Shown: positions 31,435-42,902 of the stretch, piece by piece
Numbering within the stretch: position 1 is the stretch's first letter
Layout: each line of letters opens with the position of its first letter
Assembly (NCBI GenBank): GCA_963978545.1
Contig: OZ021729.1
Location: 85,726,670 to 85,790,669, forward strand
Direction of reading: 5' to 3'
DNA from: Linyphia triangularis
Taxonomy: Eukaryota; Arthropoda; Arachnida; Araneae; Linyphiidae
Length of the DNA: 64,000 nt
Notes under the pieces: generated by a model
The model's database searches: none
Seen by the model: the letters and a program-made list of their open reading frames with translations, nothing else
What the model was told of the DNA's origin: nothing
Translations under genes and position numbers: made by a program

Positions 31435-31885
31435 TAAATCCTTCATATGCATTGCCAATTTTTATATTTATTAACATAGCGCCGTTTCTGTTGTCAGCGT
31501 GTGCTTGTTTTTAATGTATAAAATTTGATGCAAACACCATCTCTAACAGCAAAATTTACGGTAAACCACTTTCATTAAAAATGAATGCGAATTTATCACT
31601 CATATCCAAATATTTTTTGTTTTTTTCTGATTAAAACAATTTTGGTAAGATCAAAGAGTTTCTTCAATGATCTGTTAAATGATATTTCAGCGCGATTGGA
31701 TGACGGCAATTTGGTTTATTAGTATTCCGTAAAAGTGACCATTTAGTGACAATTACAGCCACCAAAATTTGATAGAATGCATTGTCATCGACATCGAATC
31801 TATCTTCCAAGTTTCAGTCCGATTGGATGACGGCAAGGGGGTTAATTAGGCCTCCGCAGATTTTCCCGCCATAGACATGACACTC
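31435..31885 (-). mobile_element. Repeat family C, copy 4 (reverse)
   Basis: It begins AAATCCTTCATATGCATTGC and includes CATTGTCATCGACATCGAAT and GGTTAATTAGGCCTCCGCAG. Nearly full length, un-nested. Confidence 0.8.
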
Positions 31886-32189
31886 ATTTTTTTTTAATGA
31901 CTATTAAAAAAAATATATAATCTATATTGAAAATCACTTGACATTTTTTAAATGACAATTGGAAAACAATTACGTAGGTGCATTCTCGACTGACAAAAAC
32001 CAAACTTTGGATTCCAAACCAAATTTGGAAAAAAATAATTATGCATAGGTAAAAAAAATCTTAGTTCTTGCTTGCATTTTAGTACAGTTCATAATATGGA
32101 ATTGACTTCACTTCTTTTGAAATAGTAATAAAATAAATACTTTTAAAACTGACGAATATAATTTGAATCTAATACTTCAAACTTGAAAG
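31886..32189. other. AT-rich spacer, nothing recognised
   Basis: No repeat or frame supported. Confidence 0.35.
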
Positions 32190-32191
32190 TA

Positions 32192-32541
32192 AGTAGAACC
32201 CCGGTTATCCGAATCTCGATTAACCGAAAATAGGCTTAACCGAAAGTCAATTGGCCTGTTTTTATCTTTTCCTCTATAGATAAAAACAAAGACTATAGTC
32301 TTGATAAACAAAGAATAAATAGATAAACAAAGATTAAACCGCCTTGCAATCCATTTTGTATTTTGAAGCTGAAAAAAAAAAGTGCAGTACGCTGTTTTTG
32401 AAGATCTACACTGATACGGAGTTAGTATATATACGTGGCCTTTGCCTATGATTCTCGGTTATCCGAAAATTCCTATGCAATCTCGATTAACCGAAAACGT
32501 TTCGGTCCCGTCCTTTTCGGATAACCGCGGCTCTACTACTG
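32192..32541. mobile_element. pogo/Tigger-like MITE
   Basis: AGTAGAACCCCGGTTATCCG on the left is mirrored on the right by CGGATAACCGCGGCTCTACT. Further inner repeats CTCGATTAACCGAAAA occur on both sides. Terminal sequences of this form are typical of the Tigger group, and TA dinucleotides flank both ends. Confidence 0.82.
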
Positions 32542-33207
32542 TATCTAGATACATAGAGTGAGCAATAAAATACACTTATACACAATGTAGCAATAAAAGA
32601 AACTTTTGAATACAATTTAGCAATTAAGAAACATGAAATTTCCCATTCACATCATGTCGAATTCTTCTCCATTTTCCTAGTTAGCAAACTATAGGAGAGT
32701 AAAGGAGGGTTGGGGGGGGGGGGGTGAAGGGGGGAGGGAGGACATATGTCCTCTCTTCGAATTAGTTTCTTATAATTTCTCCCGGTGATTCAGTCTCCCC
32801 TCCTCATCACTTTTGGCATTTTTTTTTTTTTACATTCTATCTTCGTCAGTGAGGCTCTCTTCAAATAATTTTGTTTGTTAAATTTGTAACTTTTTAGTAT
32901 TTTCAATAAACAGGAATTTTAAATAAATACGAGTAATTTTTGAAAAATGTTCTTTATTGAAAAAAACGCATTCTGACATTCTAACTATATTTTAGAATAG
33001 ACAATTTTGTTTAGTTTGTTAATTCGTAGCTGTTGGGCTACGAATTAACAAACTTTCTTAATATTCAAACTTTCTATAAAGGCTTTCTTATTTTCAGTTT
33101 CCTGAACTTTTATCTTTCTTGTTTTTCAATAGATGGCGCTCTCGTAAACAGCCTTTCGCAATTTGTAATAACTGGTAAATATTATTAAGACTTTTTGTAG
33201 AGGTAGG
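32542..33207. other. AT-rich spacer with a G-run and a perfect hairpin
   Basis: A G-rich stretch occupies about 32704-32742. At 33013-33054 AGTTTGTTAATTCGTAGC and its exact reverse complement flank a 6-base loop. Confidence 0.55.
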
Positions 33208-33215
33208 CTCCATGA

Positions 33216-33932
33216 CAGCGTGTGCCACTAACTTTTAGAAGTGGGCCTTATGATTTATGTTGAAGCTTTTAGAGGGCCGGATATACCAAAATATTTATTT
33301 TTAATTATTATCGATTTAACTTCATATAACATTTCTGAAAACTGGAAAAAAATATTAATTTTTTTATCTTATTGATATTTAATTCTTTTTTTTCTTTTTT
33401 TTTTTTTTTCCTTTTTTTTTTCCTCTCTACAAATAATTAAAAAAAATAAAAAAAAAATAGAAGTTTTCATTATTGTTTAATCAAAGCCTAAAAAAGAAGT
33501 GAATCTGTTGTTTCAACATGACAATGCGACTTGACATAACTTTTAATAAAAGTATTCAAAATGTACTTCCAAATTAATGGTCGATATCAATTGCGACGAT
33601 GGTGGTCGAAATCGTCCAGTTTATTTTTGATAGCGTCGATGGCTTTCGGAGTATTTGTTGCGGTCAATTTTAATAAATTGTCCAAATGAGATTCAGTTAA
33701 GCTATTCCTATTTTTATTCTTGATGAAAACCCCCCTAGCTGAAAGCTTCTTCTTATAGTTTCTTCAGTAACGTACTGTAGAACTCTGCTCTACATAGTTA
33801 ACACATATTTTTTCGGATAAATTACAATTATGTAAAAAAAAACTCCGTCCATGAATATTTTTTTTATAAATCTTCTGTGTTGCCAGCGGGCCGCAGAAAA
33901 ATCTGTAGCGGGCCGCGTTGTGGCTAACGCTG
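33216..33932 (-). pseudogene. Decayed hAT element with remnant of transposase C terminus, copy 1
   Basis: The ends CAGCGTGTGCCACTAAC and GTGGCTAACGCTG are inverted repeats. CTCCATGA (33208-33215) and CTCTATTA (33933-33940) are an imperfect 8-bp duplication. The minus strand at about 33590-33840 encodes broken pieces including LLKLTATNT and DDFDHHR, also seen in the copy at 48447. They resemble the C-terminal part of hAT-type transposases annotated as GTF2IRD2-like. Non-functional. Confidence 0.72.
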
Positions 33933-33940
33933 CTCTATTA

Positions 33941-34550
33941 TATCAATGTTAACAATGTTTTTAAGAAGAGTCTTCTGTCAAAATATTTATTTTTAAGCAC
34001 TTTCAAGCTGATCCCCGACTGGACGTTGTCCGATTGTAAAATGGTGAATCAGAAGCCAACCGTTCCTTATTTATAAGGAATTATATGAGTTTTGCTGAAT
34101 ACCAATTTAAACGTTTTCTTTCCACACCTTCAGCATCATATGTGGATTTTTTTTTTTTTTTTTTTTTTTTCACGTCGAAAGTGATTGCTCCAAATATTTC
34201 CTTAACACAAGAAGTTCATCTTCCACAGTGTTTTCTCTTTCTCTCCAGAACCTCCATAGATAACAATATTATTTCCCTCAGCAAAGCACACCCTCAAATA
34301 GTTATTATGATTTAATTTTCCATCAATGATATTGTTTCTTAGGCAAATCTTAAAGAAGGAATACTCTTAGATTTATCACATAAATAGAAAAAAGTTTTAA
34401 TTTATAAGACAAATCCATTGCTCTTTGTTAATATAGTTAATAAATTTGTATGGTTTCCATGACACACACACACACATTGTTAAAAAGTTTGTCGAATCCA
34501 TACATATTTTTAATAGAGATTCAATTGCAAGTTATTACGCATCGTGATAG
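33941..34550. other. AT-rich spacer with T tract and CA microsatellite
   Basis: A T-run lies at 34147-34170 and (AC)n at about 34461-34475. Nothing coding seen. Confidence 0.4.
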
Positions 34551-34564
34551 TAGCAGCGACAAAA

Positions 34565-34737
34565 CTCCTGCTGTTTTCAGATTATCTGGCGCCGTCAGCA
34601 ACACGAGGTCTATAATGCGCCGAAACATTCGTCATTAGACAAGCCGACATACATTTACAAACACCCATGCCTAACACGGAACTCTCAACCTCGCGGCCTA
34701 GAAGCTAGCACGCTAACCACTATACCGTTTGGTCGGC
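34565..34737 (-). mobile_element. SINE-1 copy 3
   Basis: The perfect 14-bp duplication TAGCAGCGACAAAA lies at 34551-34564 and 34738-34751. The minus-strand tRNA-like head is complete. Confidence 0.9.
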
Positions 34738-34751
34738 TAGCAGCGACAAAA

Positions 34752-35404
34752 AGGAAATTTAAATTTTCGATTACATTCGAAGACGATTTCCTCATAAATT
34801 CAACGTTTGTCCTTCAACACTTTTTAAGCACTTTTTTGACACACAATTGTCCTCTCTAAGCAAACAAGTATCGTGAAATGCATTCAATCTTTCAATTCGA
34901 AATAAACTTTCAATGTAAATTTCTTTTCGAGTATTAGCTTCAAAAGAAAACTATGACAGCACTCAAAACTATTTTAAAGTAACTATTACTTTTCATAAGA
35001 GAGAAGTAGTCATTATCTTAAAAGCTTACTCGATCACACAGAACTAGGTCAAAAGACAATGTCTTCCTCCTAAATATCAACAAATTGCGTACTCGGACTT
35101 TTATCAAAAGGTAATAAATAACCGCTTTTTTACACAACCATTTATTTTTTTACATTACTCTTACAAAAAGACTTACTTTTCTAATTTACTTTTTTTTTTT
35201 CTCTTACCGTTCGACACACTTCCCGGAGCGCGTCAAATCAACTAAAAACCTAAAAGCTGCATCAGAGGGAGAGAGAAAAAATTACTCATCCTAAAAATAC
35301 AAATTAAAGGATCCAAGGTGAGCGGAGAAGAGGGAGCACTTGCCTCGTAACTATTCTTTGGCAGATGACGTTGCAAAGACGGACGCGTTTCTGATGAATA
35401 CTTT
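34752..35404. other. Spacer, nothing recognised
   Basis: No repeat family or frame supported. Confidence 0.35.
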
Positions 35405-35536
35405 TAAAGACTTGGACAACTTGTCATGACCTCATTGTAGGATGGATCCTCCCGCGTAAAATATATAGTTCCCAGCAAATCACAACTTATATAGTAATAT
35501 TGATAAGCTGCTCACACAGTTTTGTATTTAACTTAA
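35405..35536. repeat. Copy of the interspersed repeat also at 19430-19560
   Basis: It shares TAGGATGGATCCT and AAATCACAACTTATATAGTA. The solo LTR inserted at its right side. Confidence 0.6.
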
Positions 35537-35540
35537 ATAT

Positions 35541-36307
35541 TGTCACGAATTTTGGTATATTTGTAAATATTTCGTAGTGTTAATTTTGTAAATAAGAAAA
35601 TTGTACATTTTGCATAAGGCAGTGCGATAGTTCGTCTAAGTTTGTTTCCCTGCAGTGAGCCTCTTGATGCTTGATAACGAGTTTTACAGAGGTAACGCTA
35701 GGAAGCGAGTTTTACATGGAGCAGGGCATTTAACATTATGGTAATGGGAATCTCGCCAAATTGGCGAGATAGAGCCAAGTTGGCGACGGTATTGGCGACT
35801 AATTTTTGTTGCCAAATTTGACGAGAAATCGCCAAATGTCGCCAAACTTGGCGACATTTTCGGTACATGTATAGGACTTTTCGACTTACGATCTGGAAAG
35901 TTCTCCAAATTTCTCTCTGGAAGTTTCGCGAAGATTCACCACTCCTATATTAGGACGGCCGTGAGTAGGGTTGTAGTCAGTTGTTAGTTGATTTTGAATC
36001 ACTGAGTTAGTTGTGATTCTGAGTGAGTTAGTTCTTGGATTTTGAGTCACTGAGTTAGTTGACTGGAATTACTGAGTAGTTCTAAAGCGAACTGTATTGC
36101 ATTGTCTTTTGCGGCGGTTTGAGCAGTTGTGTTGTCAAGTTTTTAACTGCTGTTTTGTGCTCTATTGTTGTGAAAAGAGCTGTATTGTGTCTACTAGAAC
36201 GAGAAGTTCTGGAGCTGTAAGAGAACTGCGAAGAGTTATACTGGAATAAATTTCTGCAAGTTTTGATCTGCTTTGGCTTCAAATCTTTCGAACCCATCCA
36301 CGTAACA
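35541..36307 (+). mobile_element. Solo LTR A (Gypsy-like family 2), 767 bp
   Basis: It begins TGTCACGAATTTTGG and ends CCACGTAACA. ATAT duplications are at 35537-35540 and 36308-36311. It contains the TGGCG/CGCCA-rich block (35754-35862), GAAnnTTCnnGAAnnTTC (35920-35937), a weak TATA (35946) and AATAAA near 36245. No internal region remains, so it arose by LTR-LTR recombination. Confidence 0.88.
35920..35952 (+). promoter_or_regulatory. Four-unit heat-shock-element-like motif before a TATA-like sequence in solo LTR A
   Basis: GAAGTTTCGCGAAGATTC gives four perfect alternating units, the best match in the window. TATATTA follows nine bases later. Confidence 0.55.
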
Positions 36308-36311
36308 ATAT

Positions 36312-37140
36312 GTTAAGGTACATATACAATTGAGATGATTTCCTTCAATTTTTAGGTTATAATTTCAAACTTTTTGGAAGTATATCAGAATTAAAAATAA
36401 TGCATTTCTGTGCATAAACTTTCTTTTTCCGTCAATTTTTTAATCGGCTAATTGCAATTAAAATGACTAATTATGACATTATTAGAACATACATAAATAA
36501 ACTTGTAATTAACTTAGAGGTAATATTTTTTTTGCAAATAAAAGATATTATACTGGCGCATGTTCTTATGGAGAATTTTGAATTTGGCTTCAATATTTAT
36601 TTAATTATAAGTTTTTAAATAAAAAGTTTTAAAAAAATACATAGTTTTTAACAAAAAATTAAGATTAAAATATGCATAAAAATTTGTTCATAGCAATATA
36701 TATTAGATGCTCCATAGAAAACACATTCGCAACTATTGTCGACAAAACAAAATTAGAAATTTGTAAATCGGATAATTTATTGTGAAGTTATGACCTTTGG
36801 CGTAAAGTCATAACACCAAAATGTCATTCTTCAGAAAACGCTTTTAAAGTTTACTACACTAATGAACGTGATACAAAACAGGTTCACAAAACCTACTGTA
36901 ATTTAAAAAGTAATTTGAGTCTCAGTAAGAAAATGGTATCATTTTAATGGTAATTAATTCGGAAATATTTTAAAACAAAAAGCAGACTCGAGTCCAATTT
37001 CGAGATTCCTAATGTATATGTATACCTTAAATATATGTTGATAAAAAGAAGAAAATAAGCGCTTTTAAATTATAATTTTACTTTATACTTTACTTTTCTA
37101 ACCGCGGTTACTATAAGAGTTTTAACGATTCATGTGGCTT
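36312..37140. other. AT-rich spacer, nothing recognised
   Basis: TTAAATATATGTTGATAA near 37027 recurs near 47240, which suggests the interspersed repeat at 47160 continues here. No frame supported. Confidence 0.35.
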
Positions 37141-37156
37141 TGATCGAGCTATTTCC

Positions 37157-37330
37157 TGACGTCACTCTCTTGGCGAATCACTATTGGTTAACGCGCCTGT
37201 CTCCTCTCGGTTCAAGACGTCACTTGAACCAATCAGCGCGAAGTGAAACCGAATCGCACATTACTACAGCGTAATCATTGACGTCAGAATAAGTTGTCTT
37301 GGACTGTAAGATATTCATGTATGACGTCAC
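37157..37330. promoter_or_regulatory. Cluster of perfect CRE palindromes and CCAAT motifs
   Basis: TGACGTCA occurs at 37157-37164, 37279-37286 and 37322-37329, with a near-match AGACGTCA at about 37215. CCAAT in either orientation is at 37183-37187 and 37229-37233. The segment is less AT-rich than its surroundings. It may be a regulatory element or the interior of a degraded MITE; no gene is attached. Confidence 0.35.
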
Positions 37331-37378
37331 TGAAAATACGGCGACTCTAAAGTCACTAATAGGTTGAACTTGCTTGAC

Positions 37379-37947
37379 ACCTTAAAAACTGGGCCCTCGT
37401 GGGAGACAAAACCAGTCTATCCATAATACGCAAAGTCAAGAGCATATCCCGACTGCACAAAGTGCACTTTCAGTGGATCCCGTCACATGTAGACATCCAC
37501 GGAAATGAATTGGCTGACACTTTTGCTAAGGAGGGACTAGAACACCCTGTCCTCTCTACTCAAGAACTCACATATCAAGAGTTATACTCAAAGAAAATAG
37601 CTCAAAATAAAGCGGCATATACCTCCATCTCACGAATGGTATAAAGCCAAAAAGGCAGGACACTCCCTATCTCTTCCTTGTGATAGGCACACCAATACCC
37701 GTCTGTCCCGACTTGCTAGTGGTCACCTTAAAGGCCTAACATATTCCGGGGGAAGCAAAAATTTTCCTCTTTGCCCAAAATGCCAAAAAGAACAGGCATC
37801 ACCTCAGCACATTTTGGACTGCCTTGGACTGGACTGGGAGGACATTTATAACTGTCCACAACTAGTGTCAGACTTCATTAATGTCAATGGCTTCACTGAT
37901 ATTGTCTGACTTCGTCAGACAAAAGGGAGATTAGAAACAACAACAAC
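37379..37947 (+). pseudogene. 5'-truncated non-LTR retrotransposon, RNase H to C terminus
   Basis: The frame from about 37393 encodes an RNase H end with FQWIPSHVDIHGNELADTFA, in which the His and Asp of the SHVDIHGNELAD motif are visible. A frameshift at about 37605-37622 moves to another frame with HEWYKAKKAGHSLSLPC, then a CPKCQKEQASPQHILDC zinc-finger-like motif and a TGA at 37907-37909. A short 3' UTR ends in (CAA)n. The perfect 12-bp duplication AACTTGCTTGAC is at 37367-37378 and 37948-37959. It is a Jockey-superfamily-like insertion, truncated at its 5' end and dead. Confidence 0.88.
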
Positions 37948-38152
37948 AACTTGCTTGACGATTGTTGGATCAGACAAAAAAAATATATATATATGCATTC
38001 ATAATTTTATGTTAAGTCGGCAAATCATTCCGAAATCCACTACAGCCAAATTAAATATCGAATGACTCCCAAGCTGGCGAAAGACATGAACCTTTATAAC
38101 GGAGAAGTGCATCATAATTTTATCCATTATTATTAAATATGTGATTAATAAT

Positions 38153-38545
38153 GCTTAAGAGGAATTCCTAGTAAGGATCATTCCCTATTCTATACTAAAC
38201 TCCAACTTAACTTGACATCACTAGACGATAGATCTTCACCGTGCTCATAGGCAGTTAATCCATTTTAGCGGAGTAAAGACATAGTTCTCGCCAAACCTTA
38301 CAGCCTTTTGTTCTCTATACAGGGTTTGGCGAACATTATGCTTTCACGCCGCCAAAATGGATTAAATGCCTATGAGCACTGACTGTGACCATCTACCGTC
38401 TAGTGATGTCAAGTTAAGTTGAAGTTTAGTATAGCTATGTTGCAATCTTCTAGCCCCAGTGCATTTAGAAACTACTTTGTACAAAACCGCGAAATTCGGT
38501 ACGAAAATGATCACCTTAATGAAAGGACATAAATTAAAACCTCGA
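38153..38545. mobile_element. MITE-2 copy 5 (left half only), with MITE-1 inserted
   Basis: The left terminus and arm are split at CCCTAT/CTATGTTGCAA by MITE-1 copy 5. The MITE-2 sequence stops shortly after CATAAATTAAAACCTCGAAA. Confidence 0.8.
38190..38434. mobile_element. MITE-1 copy 5, nested in MITE-2
   Basis: Full-length with ends CTATACTAAAC and GTTTAGTATAG, same orientation as copy 1. It interrupts an otherwise continuous MITE-2 left arm, so MITE-1 moved after this MITE-2. Confidence 0.88.
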
Positions 38546-38705
38546 AAATAACAAATGTTTAAGGTGAATCAATTTATGAATTGGTAGAATAGATTTGATA
38601 AAGTATGATCACTGAGTCACGTGCAATTATTTATCGGGAAATCCGGAGTGAAATTAGATTGATAGTTGGATGACGATGAGCAAAAGCCAGTGACCGACTC
38701 TAATT

Positions 38706-39155
38706 TTTTTTTTAAGAGGAAGTGCTACTAAGGACCACCCCCTATACATGCAATGTTACAATCTTCTAGCCCAGTGAATTTAGAAACTACTTTCTATAAT
38801 CACCTTGACATTTGGTGAGTAGGTACGAAATTGTACACTTAACTGAAATAACAAATTAAAAAACTCTAAAACAGTGTCAAATATATTTTATTTTATATAT
38901 TTGAAATCTTCGCTCCAATGCATATGCAGTGGCTCCACCTGGTTTTATCTTTAGCTATTTTTAATTTTCACTTATAATACATAGACATTACATGAATACA
39001 ATTTATGTCATTTCATTAAGTGATCATTTTCGTACCTATTCACCAAATTTTCAACATTTTACGGAAAGTAGTTTCCAAATGCACTGGGCTGGAAGATTGT
39101 AACACAGCGAGTATAAGGAATGAGCTTTCATAGGACTACCTCCTAAAAACACGAT
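38706..39155. mobile_element. MITE-2 copy 6 (complete)
   Basis: Both arms are present, from TTTTTAAGAGGAAGTGCTAC to CATAGGACTACCTCCTAAAA. Confidence 0.83.
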
Positions 39156-40324
39156 CGTTATTCAAAATCTTATTTGACTTAAAAGGTGAATATCGTTTGT
39201 CAGTTTTGAAATTACTTTATAAATTTAAATAAAGAATAAAATCGTAAATTTATTCTAGAGTTTGACGAAACGAATATTAAGATAAAAGAAACAAAGTTTA
39301 TAAAATATTGGCACACGTCTGTATTACAAATAACCGTCAAGTTGTCAAAATCTGTAGTTTCACAATATTCAACTGTCCATTTCACCAAAACAGCAATGGA
39401 TAATGGCTCTGAATGTTCCTTTGTCATGTTGTTGTTTTCGTCAGGAAGGTTGCTAGAAATCTATTTATTTGCCGAAATATGCAGTTCGTATCGTTAAATG
39501 ATTATTCTTCCAATTTGGCTGTTTGGCCAATTGGCATATATGCTACATACTATTACCCTACAGTTCTAAGCATATTATAGATCTAGTCTAAATAAGAAAG
39601 GCTTTGCGATTTTTACCATGGGCGCCCCCAGGAATATTTGCAAGGGGGTGCAAGACTAGATTTTTATCAAAATCATTATTTTTTTTTAGAAATGTTAATC
39701 AATAATTATGCATTCTAAATTATACTCTTTGAGAATAGTTAAAATTCATGGTATATATTTTTGAAAGCGCAACCCTGTTAAAGAGAAAAAAAAATACGAA
39801 ATAGTAAAAATATTAAAATATATATTTGTAACGATTTTTTTTATCATCTAACTAGATCTCACGGTATTCAAGAGACAGTGTTTAGAATAGAGGAACTCGA
39901 AGATGTAAAAATACCAGAAGAGTAAAACTTTTTTATTTCTTCCAAGTTTCGGATATAATAAAAAAAAAAAAAAAAAAAAAAAATCAAAATGAAATACGAA
40001 GGCAGTATTGGAATATGTTCAATTGAATTCTAAAAATAAATTTCAAGATAGTATATCTGATGACTGAATAAACAAAACATTTTCCTAGAGTTTTAAGAAC
40101 TACACAGGAAATGATTATACCATAAAATGAATAAATACTTCTACTCACCAGACTCTAATAATCATAGACAACAAGCGCCAGAAAATCGTCACGCAAGTAA
40201 CTATAAGAAACGACATAGGAAAGAAACAAAAGACTAAATTAATAGGGGGGAAAATGCTCATTGTAACATAAACGTATTAGTGGCATATGTACATTTTTAA
40301 TCTTAGAATTTACATCTTTTCCTT

Positions 40325-40362
<38 letters not shown>

Positions 40363-40780
40363 AAATTTTTAATAGCCAGGGGGTGCAAGTGCTCCTCCTT
40401 GCACGATTTTTACAGTATACTCGAAGTATAAATGTTTGTGTGATATGAATAAAACAGCACAGTTCACTGAAAATCGAACGAGGAATGGTGGTAGGAACGC
40501 AATAGATGTTTTCACTGTCCATAGATGCGTCCAGTCATCATACATGCTTTCACTATCCATCACTGTCACGTCACGTATGAGAAATAACTGTTTAGTTACC
40601 AATAGACACTTCCATCACCAGCAACTGTAATGTAGAGAAGCTATAGTTCTCGATAGTATTAAGTAAGGCTCTTGTCAATTGGAGACTAATTTCTCGTTTC
40701 TGATATATTACGTGACGAGGTAGCAAAAGCGAAGGTACAGTGAGCGTTCAATTCAAAGCATTCAGGTTCACAAGGCTTAT
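39156..40780. other. Spacer with possible decayed repeat at about 39600-40400
   Basis: Near-inverted words GCAAGGGGGTGCAAG (about 39640) and GGGGGTGCAAGTGCTC (about 40380) occur about 740 bp apart but in the same orientation. A-runs (39959-39983) and T-runs (40328-40355) are present. No feature firmly supported. Confidence 0.3.
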
Positions 40781-40796
40781 TTTCCTAATAAGAAGA

Positions 40797-40975
40797 GCCG
40801 ACCAAACGGTATAGTGGTTAGCGTGCTAGCTTCTAGGCCGCGAGGTTGCGGGTTCCGAGTCCCGTGTAAGGCCATGGGTGTTTGTAAATGTGTGTTGGCT
40901 TGTCTAATGACGAATGTTTCGGCGCATTATAGCCCTCGTGTTGCTGACGCCGCCAGATAATCTGAAAACAACCAA
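40797..40975 (+). mobile_element. SINE-1 copy 4 (+ strand)
   Basis: The 5' head GCCGACCAAACGGTATAGTG leads into TTAGCGTGCTAGC (A-box region) and GGTTCCGAGTCCC (B-box region with one extra C). The body ends CTGAAAACAACCAA. The 13-bp duplication CCTAATAAGAAGA is at 40784-40796 and 40976-40988. Confidence 0.92.
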
Positions 40976-41079
40976 CCTAATAAGAAGAAGGCTCTCTTCA
41001 ACTTTGAAAATAACAATTTTAGGTATTTTGTTTGGTTTCCGATATCGATACTAGTCTAAGATAACTTATCCTGAGAGAG

Positions 41080-41574
41080 GTCGGCGATATATCGATACAC
41101 GTCACCGATATATCGATATTTTTAAACATTTTCAGTTTTTTGATGATTATTTTGTAGTTTAATACGTTTTTTCGATTTTCTTTATTGTCTTTTCAAAAAC
41201 TTCAAAACTAAAGTTTGAACTTGGCTGAGAGACAGTTAAAATGCGCCAATATTCAATATTTTCCATACATTTAAAAGCTATTGAGAATTATCTAATTTTT
41301 TCCTAAAATCACTGCACCAATTAAGTTAAAATATTTTTTTTTTGTTTTTTTTGTTTTTTTTTTGTAATAGATCCATTTCAGTTTAAAAAGTAGTCACCTT
41401 ACAAAAAGCAATCATGAAAAGTAGAAATTTGCCCCGAAAAACTTTGTTTCTGGCAAAATTAAAAAAAAATAAAAAAATAAAAAATCATGTATCGATATTT
41501 TATCTATATTATTTTCTATGCAGCAATATAGTATCGATATTTAATTTGATCTATATTTCTGACCTCTTTTCGAC
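41080..41574. mobile_element. ATCGATA-rich MITE, copy 2
   Basis: It begins GAGAGGTCGGCGATATATCG, ends TTTCTGACCTC, and matches the body of copy 1 at 6061-6604 including its T and A tracts. Confidence 0.78.
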
Positions 41575-41857
41575 ATAGTTTGTATGACAATATCTGATGT
41601 CTTATAAATGTTCATTGAGAGTGACCTTAGAATTTGTTGGACACCTGGGACGCAACCAGACAATTTATTTGTGAGGGGGTTTTCAGTCACGCCTTAACCG
41701 TATTACAACAAATATGCTGGCCCATATCACTCGATATTAGCTAATCCCTATGTGGACGGTTGTAAACTGGCCGTTGTTATCGATCTTGGCCAATATCGCT
41801 AAATGCTGGGTGAAATATACCGGTAGTTTTGAAATGTTGATGCAGGGTTTTAAAATT

Positions 41858-41858
<1 letters not shown>

Positions 41859-41934
<76 letters not shown>

Positions 41935-41940
41935 TATATA
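41859..41940. repeat. (TA)n microsatellite, about 80 bp
   Basis: Almost uninterrupted TA dinucleotides with one slip near the right end. It makes the small IY-repeat frame at 41750-41941 meaningless. Confidence 0.95.
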
Positions 41941-41997
41941 AGAAATGATGGAGGTGTAAAAAATATATATATATTGTGATGTTTTTTACTCGTTTAT

Positions 41998-42265
41998 TTA
42001 AAAAAAAAAATTCAATTTTAGAACTATGTCCACGTTTCGGCCAGGATTTGCTAATCTTCGAAAACCCGTTCTTCTGGTATTGACCAATACTGCTACGCCA
42101 TCTTGGAAGTTCGCTCCTGTAAATCTCTGTATAAAAAACATCCCACAGATGTGATTTCGCTTAGTTTTCGATTTACACAAACTATCGCAAGATGGACTCC
42201 AAAACAACAGTTTACATCATACCTAAGTAAACAAAGACTGGTATTACGCCTGCTGGAAACTCTGG
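41998..42265. other. Unassigned moderately complex sequence
   Basis: Less AT-rich than its surroundings, with small frames on both strands, none matching a family I know. A SINE-1 interrupts it and it seems to continue for about 60 bp after the SINE. It could be a decayed transposon. Confidence 0.3.
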
Positions 42266-42431
42266 TTGGTTGGGTTGTTTTCAGATTATCTGGCGCCGTC
42301 AGCAAACACGAGGGCTATAATGCGTCGAAATATTCGTCATTAGACAAGCCAACATACATTTACAAACACCCATGCCTAACACTGGACCCGCAACCTCGTG
42401 GTCTAGAGGCTAGCACGCTAACCACTATACC
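42266..42431 (-). mobile_element. SINE-1 copy 5
   Basis: The perfect 14-bp duplication GCTGGAAACTCTGG is at 42252-42265 and 42432-42445. The minus-strand head ends slightly short. Confidence 0.9.
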
Positions 42432-42445
42432 GCTGGAAACTCTGG

Positions 42446-42902
42446 AGCAGAAGTTATGAGATCCCACGTAGCCTTATACAATGAGGCTGACAAATGACCA
42501 ACCTCGTAACACTCCCCCCCCCCCCCCCATCTGTAATGAGGTCGAAAGCTTTTTTTCCCCCGTGAATGGGTCAAGCGTCTCCTTTTAGATCGGAGTGGTG
42601 ACCGGAATAAAACAGGAGAGAGAAGAAATGTCAGGAGTTCAGCCGGGAAAAAGAAATTATACGGAGTATCACTCCTCTCAGTGGGAATAACCATTTTCTT
42701 TTCATTCTTTTTTTTTTTTTTTAAAGAAATTTTCCACACGCGATTATGGATCGCGTGGAAAGATGCGGGAATTTAAAGGTTGCGATAGCGGCGTAATGTT
42801 TCCTGTCACGAATAGAATAATAAAAAAAAAATATCCGAAAGAGAGAAATGTTTAGAAAGGCCGCTGACTCACTCAAAGAGAGCACCACCCTTTCGGATTT
42901 TA
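42446..42902. other. Spacer with C-run and inverted GCGTGG words
   Basis: A C-run lies at about 42513-42529 and a T-run at 42708-42722. CCACACGCGAT and ATCGCGTGG form a short hairpin at 42734-42760. No gene seen. Confidence 0.4.

Noticed and set aside
40797..40870. Possible functional tRNA gene
   Set aside because: The A- and B-box-like head is only the start of a 180-bp SINE with target duplication; no complete cloverleaf was evident.
42103..42459. 118-codon frame
   Set aside because: Its second half is the antisense of a SINE-1. The first half has no recognisable family.
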